From: Prochlorococcus sp. AG-321-E21
GTDB taxonomy: Bacteria; Cyanobacteriota; Cyanobacteriia; PCC-6307; Cyanobiaceae
DNA length: 64,000 nucleotides
Reading direction: 5' to 3'
Assembly (NCBI GenBank): GCA_003283415.1
Contig: QBXH01000001.1
Span: 1-64,000 of the forward strand
Under the pieces are notes generated by a model that worked only from the letters and a program-made list of their open reading frames with translations, had not been told where the DNA came from and did no database searches. A program made the position numbers and the translations under genes. Shown piece by piece: positions 22,174 to 32,133 of the stretch. Numbering within the stretch: the stretch's first letter is position 1; each line of letters begins with the position of its first letter.

Positions 22174-22521
22174 TTGCCTAAACGTCACAGTAAAAATATT
22201 CGTATAGAAAAAAGATCTTTAGCATCTGCTATAGAATTAAACTATAAAGAACAAGAAGATTTTGTAAGCTCTGTTTTTCTAGGGTTGAAGGTTTGCTTTA
22301 CTCTTTTAGCAATGGTGAGTTTAATAAAAATTGGGCATAGCTCAAAAGTTAGACTAACGAGATTGAAGGAGATTAAAGATTCTTATCTATATGATAAATC
22401 AAGGTTTGATGGTTTAAGTCGCAGATTTGATGATTTAATCTCTTTAGAAGGCGAGCAAAGATTTATGAAGGATCAGGATCAAATGATTTCTAGAGACATA
22501 ATCAGAGTAATATGGCGTTGA
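22174..22521 (+). CDS. Small single-TM protein with charged/coiled C-terminal region, unknown
   Basis: TTG start; basic N-terminus, one hydrophobic segment, charged region. Confidence 0.65.
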   Translation: MPKRHSKNIRIEKRSLASAIELNYKEQEDFVSSVFLGLKVCFTLLAMVSLIKIGHSSKVRLTRLKEIKDSYLYDKSRFDGLSRRFDDLISLEGEQRFMKDQDQMISRDIIRVIWR

Positions 22522-22577
22522 TAAGGATGATTATAAAGTCATTTAATTATCAAGTTTTTAATTAATTTTTATAGCTA

Positions 22578-23582
22578 GTGGGAAATAGTATTAAAGGTTT
22601 AGTTTTAATAACAGGAACAACATCAGGAGTAGGATTAAACACCTTAAAACCTTTGTTGAGATTTGGTTGGGATGTCATAGCAGTAAATCGCTCAAATAAA
22701 AGGGCAATAGAAATAGCCCAGCAATTCTTGACCGATTCTGAAATGAAAAATATGAATTTTATAGAAATTGATTTATCTGATTTAGATCATGTAAGAAATG
22801 GTTGTAGCGAAATATTGAAAAAATTTAAAAAACCTATAAATTCTATAATTTGTAATGCTGCAGTTTATAAACCAAGATTAAGGAAACCTGAGAGGTCTCC
22901 CCAAGGATTTGAAAATTCAATGGCAGTTAATCATTTTGGCCATTTTCTATTGATAAATCTTCTTCTAGATAATATCTTGTCCTCTGAGAAAGAAATTAAT
23001 GTAAATGGTAAAACTACTAAATTCAAGCCAAGAATAACAATACTAGGAACTGTTACGGCAAATTATTCTGAACTAGGCGGAAGAATTCCGATACCTGCCC
23101 CAGCTGATCTTGGTAATTTATCAGGCTTCAAAAATGGATTTTTATCTCCAATCAGCATGGCTAATGGGAAAAGATTTAAACCTGGGAAAGCTTATAAAGA
23201 TAGCAAACTTTGCAATATGGTTACCGTACAAGAATTATCAAAAAAATATTCTAATGAAAAAATAATTATTAATTCTCTATATCCTGGATGTGTAGCCGAT
23301 ACAAAACTTTTTAGAGATACCCCTTGGGTTTTTAGATTTTTATTCCCAATCTTTCAAAAATTTATCACAAAAGGATATGTATCTCAAAGATTAGCGGGAG
23401 AAAGAGTCGCAAAAATAGCTACTTTTAAAAAATATGCTAAACCCGCAGTACATTGGAGTTGGGGAAATCGCCAAAAATTTGGAAGAAAAGCTTTCTCACA
23501 AAAATTGTCTAAGAGAATTATAGATTCCGATATCTCAAAACAAACTATTGAATTAACTAGAAAATTGGTTGGATTAGATTAG
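22578..23582 (+). CDS. por: Light-dependent NADPH:protochlorophyllide oxidoreductase
   Basis: SDR fold 'TGTTSGVGLNTLKPL', 'YKDSKLCNMVTVQEL', 'SLYPGCVADTKLFR'. Confidence 0.96.
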   Translation: MGNSIKGLVLITGTTSGVGLNTLKPLLRFGWDVIAVNRSNKRAIEIAQQFLTDSEMKNMNFIEIDLSDLDHVRNGCSEILKKFKKPINSIICNAAVYKPRLRKPERSPQGFENSMAVNHFGHFLLINLLLDNILSSEKEINVNGKTTKFKPRITILGTVTANYSELGGRIPIPAPADLGNLSGFKNGFLSPISMANGKRFKPGKAYKDSKLCNMVTVQELSKKYSNEKIIINSLYPGCVADTKLFRDTPWVFRFLFPIFQKFITKGYVSQRLAGERVAKIATFKKYAKPAVHWSWGNRQKFGRKAFSQKLSKRIIDSDISKQTIELTRKLVGLD

Positions 23583-23587
23583 GGAAT

Positions 23588-24475
<888 letters not shown>

Positions 24476-24621
24476 TTAGAACTGTAATTAACACGTTAAT
24501 AAATATATTCTCGCAGGGATATGGTTCAATAAATATATTTCTCAACAAATAGTTATTTATTAAGATTAAAGATACAAGATATATGTTTATAACTACATAT
24601 TCTGAGATCGATACTTGCATT

Positions 24622-24639
24622 ATGAGTTAAAATACTCAT
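24622..24639. repeat. Inverted repeat ATGAGT-taaaat-ACTCAT between chlB and chlL
   Basis: Perfect 6-bp arms, 6-nt spacer. Confidence 0.5.
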
Positions 24640-24666
24640 GCTTAGATAATAATTAATTTGTAAGAA

Positions 24667-26247
24667 CTAGCTGAAATATGCTTTTGCATCGTAAAGTGTC
24701 TCGTCGCTAATTTCAGGAAGACCTTTTGAAAGAGCATATTTCTCAGTATTTGATTTAACTTTACCTCTTACAAAAAATGGAACTTTTGTAAGTTCTGCTT
24801 TTCCAGAATCTGTCCAAAGAACGCTTCCTTTCTTTTGAATACTTACATTACTTGGTTCATGTTCATCTTCTTTATTCTCAGGTCCTTTTGTCGCAGTATG
24901 ACCAAGATGACTTTGATGACCATCAACGAATTCAAAGTCATGTTTGAACATATCAATAAGATGTTCTTCAAGTCCCATCATTAGAGGATGAACCCAGTCG
25001 TCAAAAATTACGTTTGCACCTTCCCACCCCATTTGGGGACTATATCTAGCGGGTACATCTTGTACATGCATTGGAGTACTTATTACTGAGCATGGAATAC
25101 CAAGTCTTTTTGCGCTATGCCTTTCCATTTGAGTCCCTAAAACTAATTCAGGGGATGCTTTTTTCATAGCATCTTCTACTTCTAGGTAGCTGTTAGTAAT
25201 TAGGGCTTCAATATTTAAATCCTTAGCTGCAGCTCTTACTTGCCTTGCCATTTCTCTACTGTAGGTTCCCAAGCCCACCACCTCAAATCCTAGTTCATCC
25301 TTGGCAATTTTGGCAGCTGAAATAACATGCGTACCGTCACCAAATATAAAAACCCTTTTACCCGTCAAGTAATTTGAATCAATTGACTTTGAATACCATG
25401 GAAGTTTTGACTTGTGCTCTAATTCCTTTTTATTTGTTAGAGGAAGATCAAGTTTTTCATGAACTTCATTAATAAAATTAATTGTATTTTTTATACCAAT
25501 AGGAATAGTAGTGGTATACTCCATTCCGTAATTACGCTTAAGCCATTCACAAGAAGTTTCAGCAATCTCGTGATATAGACAAATATTAATATCAGCATCA
25601 GTTAATCTTGTAATATCATCAGGACTTGAACTAAGAGGTGCAACAACATTAGTATCAATACCTTGTTCTGAAAGTATACGTTGAATCTCAATAACATCAT
25701 CTCTGCATCTAAAGCCTAATAATGTAGGACCTAATATATTTACTTTAGGTCTTCGTCCTAAAGACTTCCATCTTTGAGGATTAATCTTTTCAATTTCATT
25801 TGGCTTGTATTTTAAGAGAGTTCTAATTATTTGATAAAAGGTTTCTGAAGCCCCCCAGTTTTCTTTTTTGCTGTAAGCAGGAAGTTCAAGGTTAACTATT
25901 GGAATATCAAAACCCATACCTTTTGCAAGAGCTCCAGGTTGATCTTGTATTAATTCAGCAGTACAGCTTTCACCTACTAAAAGAGTTTTTGGCTTAAATC
26001 TTTCAACAGCCTCAGTAATATTTCTTTTAACTAATTCCGCTGTATCTCCTCCTAAATCTCTCGCTTGAAATGTTGTATAAGTTACAGGTGGTCTTTGGCC
26101 TCTTCTCTCAATCATTGTGAAAAGAAGATCTGCATAAGTATCTCCTTGAGGAGCATGGAGAACATAATGAATATCTTTCATTGATGAAGCCACTCTCATT
26201 GCACCTACATGAGGAGGTCCTTCATATGTCCAAAGAGTTAATTCCAT
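24667..26247 (-). CDS. chlB: Light-independent protochlorophyllide reductase subunit B
   Basis: '[20 protein letters not shown]', nitrogenase-like fold. Confidence 0.98.
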   Translation of the reverse strand: MELTLWTYEGPPHVGAMRVASSMKDIHYVLHAPQGDTYADLLFTMIERRGQRPPVTYTTFQARDLGGDTAELVKRNITEAVERFKPKTLLVGESCTAELIQDQPGALAKGMGFDIPIVNLELPAYSKKENWGASETFYQIIRTLLKYKPNEIEKINPQRWKSLGRRPKVNILGPTLLGFRCRDDVIEIQRILSEQGIDTNVVAPLSSSPDDITRLTDADINICLYHEIAETSCEWLKRNYGMEYTTTIPIGIKNTINFINEVHEKLDLPLTNKKELEHKSKLPWYSKSIDSNYLTGKRVFIFGDGTHVISAAKIAKDELGFEVVGLGTYSREMARQVRAAAKDLNIEALITNSYLEVEDAMKKASPELVLGTQMERHSAKRLGIPCSVISTPMHVQDVPARYSPQMGWEGANVIFDDWVHPLMMGLEEHLIDMFKHDFEFVDGHQSHLGHTATKGPENKEDEHEPSNVSIQKKGSVLWTDSGKAELTKVPFFVRGKVKSNTEKYALSKGLPEISDETLYDAKAYFS

Positions 26248-26250
26248 AAT

Positions 26251-27528
<1,278 letters not shown>

Positions 27529-27663
27529 CTAAAGCTTGCATAAACTTTCGGATTTAAGCATTAATTAATAAGTTCTCTTACAAAATAGATACATTTAAAA
27601 AACTTATATGAATGTTTAAAAAACTTTAATAAGAATAATTAAAGTAATTTTTTTATTGAAAAA

Positions 27664-28044
27664 TTAATTTCTGTAGTAAGAACTTCCTTGACTTAGTTTA
27701 GATAATTTCCAAACATTCCTAGCAATTTTTGTGGCTAATAATCCACCTCTTTCTATCTTAGATTTACCGGGCTTTGCTCCCATTAAAATTGAAACTTCAG
27801 AAGTTGTTAAAGGTGCTCCTGTATTAATTGCTAATTCGATTAACTCTAATCTGTCTCTGAGCTTTTTAAGGTCTATTTGATCTGGTTTCGTATCAACCAA
27901 CCAACTAAATGAAGGATCTTTCTGAGATAACTTTTGCATTAAACTTAAGCTTACTAATCCGAGGGTTTGATCCGTACTTAATTCATTCTCGGAAGTAGTA
28001 GAATCAAGTGCTTTTTTTTGAGAAGTTACCATAAAATTACGCAT
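27664..28044 (-). CDS. Conserved-looking hypothetical protein
   Basis: 126-aa ORF with coherent composition between chlN and csoS1D. Confidence 0.65.
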   Translation of the reverse strand: MRNFMVTSQKKALDSTTSENELSTDQTLGLVSLSLMQKLSQKDPSFSWLVDTKPDQIDLKKLRDRLELIELAINTGAPLTTSEVSILMGAKPGKSKIERGGLLATKIARNVWKLSKLSQGSSYYRN

Positions 28045-28129
28045 CTTTACTTTGAAGTTATCGGTTTGTGAGAAGCATGCAAGTTTATTTAATAGAAAAA
28101 AAGAACCTCAATCCGTTATAGTCTCCTGA

Positions 28130-28912
28130 ATGGAACCCACTTCTAGCTTAAATAGAGGAGAACGAAGAAAAGGAAGTTCTCTTGTCACGGGATCTGAAGT
28201 CCAATCTCAGGCCAATGGAGCTGACTGTTTTATAACAACTGACTCTGAAAAGGCTTTGGTGTCAAGACAAGCAAGTCAAGTTGAGCAAATAGAATTAAGG
28301 GCATATGTTTTTTTAGACTCTTTACAACCTCAGCTAGCTGCATATATGGGAACTGTTAGTAGAGGTTTTTTGCCAATACCAGGTGATTCTTGCTTATGGA
28401 TGGAAGTATCTCCTGGAATGGCAGTTCATAGAGTTACTGATATTGCTTTAAAAGCAAGTAATGTTCGGCTAGGTCAGATGATTGTGGAGAGAGCCTTTGG
28501 TTCTTTAGCCCTTTACCATAAGGATCAAAGCACAGTTTTGCATTCAGGAAATGTAGTTTTAGATGCTATCGGGAGCGAGGTAAGAAAAAGAACAAAACCA
28601 TCGACAAGCTGGACAGAAGTTATTCGTGCAATTACTCCAGATCATGCAGTTTTAATAAATAGGCAAAATAGAAGTGGATCTATGATTCAATCTGGAATGA
28701 GCATGTTTATTTTGGAAACTGAACCAGCCGGATATGTACTAAAGGCAGCTAATGAAGCTGAAAAATCCTCAAATATAACAATCGTTGATGTAAAGGCTGT
28801 TGGAGCATTTGGAAGGCTAACTCTTGCAGGGAAAGAGGGAGATGTTGAAGAGGCTGCAGCAGCTGCAATAAGAGCAATCGAACAAATTTCTAATAATTCT
28901 AATAATAATTAG
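28130..28912 (+). CDS. csoS1D: Tandem-BMC carboxysome shell protein
   Basis: Two BMC-like halves ('[19 protein letters not shown]', '[33 protein letters not shown]'); next to carboxysome operon. Confidence 0.93.
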   Translation: MEPTSSLNRGERRKGSSLVTGSEVQSQANGADCFITTDSEKALVSRQASQVEQIELRAYVFLDSLQPQLAAYMGTVSRGFLPIPGDSCLWMEVSPGMAVHRVTDIALKASNVRLGQMIVERAFGSLALYHKDQSTVLHSGNVVLDAIGSEVRKRTKPSTSWTEVIRAITPDHAVLINRQNRSGSMIQSGMSMFILETEPAGYVLKAANEAEKSSNITIVDVKAVGAFGRLTLAGKEGDVEEAAAAAIRAIEQISNNSNNN

Positions 28913-28915
28913 GGT

Positions 28916-29500
28916 TTAATCGATTCCAAATTCTTTTTTTAAAAAAGGAGCTATGTTTTTTGCAGCTTTGCCTCTGCTCCCAAGTTTGCTTAATTGAGAA
29001 TAACTTAATTCTCCGTATACACAATTAGCCTCCTTAACCCAAAAAATAGATTCAAATTCTCCGTTAGGGTATCTCGGTTCTTTAAGGATTTCTCCCCAGC
29101 AAATACCAGTTGTATCTTTTACTAAATTTCCCTCTGGATCACATAGAACCATACAACTAACAAATTTTGCGCTCCTATAAGGGATATCACTTAGTTCTCT
29201 AAGTAATTTGCTAAGTTTCTCACTATTGTTATTGGCATATCTTGCAGAATATATACCAGGTCTTCCATCTAAATAATCAACTTCAAGCCCTGAGTCATCT
29301 GCTAAAGCCCAGGTATTAGTTTCTAAAGAAGCTGCTTTTGCTTTTAAAAAAGCATTGTCCAAATAAGATTTACCTGTCTCTTCTACATTTAAATATTCTG
29401 GTTGCTTTTTTACTTTTAAAGATAGAACATCCAACATTTCCAATATTTCATATACCTTCTTTGGATTTCCGCTTGCAATAGTAAGAACAGGAAAGTTCAA
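28916..29500 (-). CDS. rdgB: RdgB/HAM1 non-canonical purine NTP pyrophosphatase
   Basis: 'IASGNPKKVYEI', 'ALADDSGLEVDYLDGRPGIYSARYA'. Confidence 0.95.
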   Translation of the reverse strand: MNFPVLTIASGNPKKVYEILEMLDVLSLKVKKQPEYLNVEETGKSYLDNAFLKAKAASLETNTWALADDSGLEVDYLDGRPGIYSARYANNNSEKLSKLLRELSDIPYRSAKFVSCMVLCDPEGNLVKDTTGICWGEILKEPRYPNGEFESIFWVKEANCVYGELSYSQLSKLGSRGKAAKNIAPFLKKEFGID

Positions 29501-29551
29501 AATAAATTAATAAAATATCTGAATTATTATCTTACTTTAAAAGTTGATACT

Positions 29552-29607
29552 GAGACAGGAGAGGTTGAACATTCCACACCTGCGTAGACAGGGCCTGTCT
29601 CGTACGC
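29552..29607. promoter_or_regulatory. GC-rich element with two mutually exclusive hairpins
   Basis: GAGACAGG 29552-29559 / CCTGTCTC 29594-29601; alternative GCGTA..GACAGG / CCTGTC..TACGC at 29582-29607. Confidence 0.5.
29565..29578 (+). repeat. 14-nt direct repeat TTGAACATTCCACA, copy 1
   Basis: Exact match to 29797-29810. Confidence 0.8.
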
Positions 29608-29660
29608 GCACAACTTAATGTAAATTTTTTCTTAACACAACCGTATGTTTTGATGCTCTA

Positions 29661-29720
29661 ACTAATTTCCATTAGTATTGACATATCAATAGTACCAAGG
29701 GTGATAAGTTTAACTTATCA
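29661..29720. promoter_or_regulatory. Cluster of three inverted repeats upstream of csoS1
   Basis: ACTAATttccATTAGT 29661-29676; TATTGAcataTCAATA 29676-29691; TGATAAGTTtAACTTATCA 29702-29720. Confidence 0.55.
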
Positions 29721-29796
29721 ATGATAGAAAAAACATTAATAGGGTTTTTAGGGAAAAACGCTTGACTTATAAGTACTTTATGGACCATTCTTCCAA

Positions 29797-29810
29797 TTGA
29801 ACATTCCACA
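29797..29810 (+). repeat. 14-nt direct repeat TTGAACATTCCACA, copy 2, just upstream of csoS1 start
   Basis: Exact match to 29565-29578. Confidence 0.8.
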
Positions 29811-29828
29811 TTTAGTAATTAGTAGGCA

Positions 29829-30140
29829 ATGGCTACAGAAACAATGGGTATCGCTCTCGGCATGATCGAGACACGCGGACTTGTACCTGCAATCGAAGCA
29901 GCAGACGCAATGACCAAGGCAGCAGAAGTTCGTCTTATTGGTCGTGAATTCGTAGGTGGCGGTTATGTCACAGTTTTAGTTAGAGGAGAAACAGGTGCTG
30001 TTAACGCAGCAGTAAGAGCTGGCGCTGATGCTTGTGAAAGAGTTGGCGACGGTCTTGTTGCAGCTCACATCATTGCTCGTCCTCACAGAGAAGTTGAGCC
30101 AGCACTTGGTAATGGAGATTTTCTTGGTCAAAAGGACTAA
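29829..30140 (+). CDS. csoS1: Carboxysome shell hexamer protein CsoS1
   Basis: BMC domain 'GIALGMIETRGLVPAIEAADAMTKAAEV'. Confidence 0.98.
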   Translation: MATETMGIALGMIETRGLVPAIEAADAMTKAAEVRLIGREFVGGGYVTVLVRGETGAVNAAVRAGADACERVGDGLVAAHIIARPHREVEPALGNGDFLGQKD

Positions 30141-30149
30141 TTAAATAAA

Positions 30150-30166
30150 GCAAAATCTAATTTTGC
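30150..30166. promoter_or_regulatory. Hairpin in csoS1-cbbL spacer
   Basis: GCAAAAT-cta-ATTTTGC, perfect 7-bp stem. Confidence 0.6.
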
Positions 30167-30205
30167 ATAAAAATAATTTCCCTTAATAGACCTAAATTTA
30201 TCGTT

Positions 30206-31621
30206 ATGAGTAAGAAGTATGACGCTGGGGTAAAGGAGTACAGAGACACCTACTGGACTCCTGAATACGTCCCCCTTGACACTGACTTGTTAGCCTGTTT
30301 TAAATGCACAGGTCAAGAAGGTGTCCCAAGAGAAGAAGTTGCAGCAGCCGTAGCGGCTGAATCTTCAACTGGTACTTGGTCAACTGTTTGGTCCGAGTTA
30401 CTTACAGATCTTGAATTTTATAAAGGTCGTTGTTATCGAATAGAAGACGTCCCTGGAGATCCAGAAGCATTTTATGCATTTATTGCATATCCTCTAGATC
30501 TTTTTGAAGAAGGTTCAATTACAAACGTTCTAACATCACTTGTAGGAAACGTTTTTGGATTTAAAGCTCTAAGACATTTACGTCTTGAAGATATTAGATT
30601 TCCAATCGCTTTTATTAAGACATGTGGCGGACCTCCTAATGGGATCGTTGTTGAAAGAGATCGACTTAATAAATATGGAAGACCTCTTCTCGGCTGTACC
30701 ATTAAACCTAAATTAGGATTATCTGGTAAGAATTACGGTCGGGTTGTTTATGAATGTCTAAGAGGTGGTCTTGATTTAACTAAAGATGATGAGAATATTA
30801 ATTCTCAGCCATTCCAACGTTGGAGAGAAAGATTTGAGTTCGTTGCGGAGGCAGTTAAACTCGCTCAGCAAGAAACTGGAGAAGTTAAAGGTCATTATTT
30901 AAATTGCACCGCGAACACTCCTGAAGAATTATACGAACGCGCAGAATTTGCAAAGGAACTTGATATGCCAATCATCATGCATGATTACATAACAGGTGGA
31001 TTTACTGCAAATACTGGATTAGCCAACTGGTGTCGTAAAAATGGCATGCTTCTGCATATACACAGAGCTATGCATGCTGTTATTGATAGACATCCAAAGC
31101 ATGGTATCCATTTCAGGGTTTTAGCAAAATGTTTGAGACTCTCTGGTGGAGATCAATTACATACTGGAACCGTTGTTGGAAAACTAGAAGGAGATCGTCA
31201 AACTACTCTCGGTTACATTGATAACTTAAGAGAATCATTTGTTCCTGAAGACAGATCAAGAGGTAATTTCTTTGATCAGGATTGGGGATCAATGCCTGGA
31301 GTATTTGCTGTCGCATCAGGTGGAATTCATGTTTGGCATATGCCAGCACTGCTTGCAATATTTGGAGATGATTCTTGTCTTCAATTCGGAGGAGGAACTC
31401 ATGGTCACCCATGGGGCTCAGCTGCCGGAGCTGCTGCAAACCGTGTTGCATTAGAAGCTTGTGTGAAAGCACGTAATGCAGGTCGCGAAATCGAAAAAGA
31501 AAGTAGAGACATTCTAATGGAAGCTGCTAAGCATAGTCCTGAATTAGCTATTGCACTCGAAACTTGGAAAGAAATCAAGTTTGAGTTTGATACCGTTGAT
31601 AAGCTCGACGTTCAAGGTTAA
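30206..31621 (+). CDS. cbbL: RuBisCO large subunit, form IA
   Basis: '[22 protein letters not shown]', '[24 protein letters not shown]'; alpha-carboxysome context. Confidence 0.99.
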
Positions 31622-31637
31622 TTCAAATTTCAATCTA

Positions 31638-31665
31638 GAGGAGAAAATTATTTCTCCTCAATTTT
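31638..31665 (+). terminator. Terminator-like hairpin in cbbL-cbbS spacer
   Basis: GAGGAGAAA-atta-TTTCTCCTC (9 bp perfect) followed by AATTTTT; second hairpin CTCGT-tttt-ACGAG at 31672-31685. Confidence 0.6.
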
Positions 31666-31710
31666 TCAAACCTCGTTTTTACGAGAATATCATTCACAAA
31701 TCATTTAATT

Positions 31711-32052
31711 ATGCCTTTCCAGAGCACAGTTGGTGACTATCAAACAGTTGCTACCCTGGAAACCTTCGGTTTTTTACCACCGATGACCCAGGAAGAAATA
31801 TACGACCAAATTGCTTACATTATTGCTCAAGGATGGAGTCCTGTTATTGAGCATGTTCATCCAAGTGGAAGTATGCAAACTTATTGGTCTTATTGGAAGC
31901 TCCCTTTCTTTGGAGAAAAAGATCTTAACTTGGTTGTAAGTGAGTTAGAGGCATGCCATAGAGCATACCCTGATCATCACGTAAGAATCATTGGTTATGA
32001 CGCTTATACACAAAGTCAAGGTACGGCTTTTGCAGTTTTCCAAGGACGCTAA
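31711..32052 (+). CDS. cbbS: RuBisCO small subunit
   Basis: 'FGFLPPMTQEEIYDQIAYIIAQGWSPVIEH', 'YWKLPFFG'. Confidence 0.98.
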   Translation: MPFQSTVGDYQTVATLETFGFLPPMTQEEIYDQIAYIIAQGWSPVIEHVHPSGSMQTYWSYWKLPFFGEKDLNLVVSELEACHRAYPDHHVRIIGYDAYTQSQGTAFAVFQGR

Positions 32053-32074
32053 ATTTTTATTTATCAGTCAATAT

Positions 32075-32119
32075 CTTTCTCCTTTTAAAACTAAAAATTT
32101 TATTGGAGAAAGCTTTTTT
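32075..32119 (+). terminator. Terminator-like hairpin in cbbS-csoS2 spacer
   Basis: CTTTCTCC 32075-32082 / GGAGAAAG 32105-32112 followed by CTTTTTT. Confidence 0.55.
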
Positions 32120-32133
32120 AAAGAGTTACTAAT

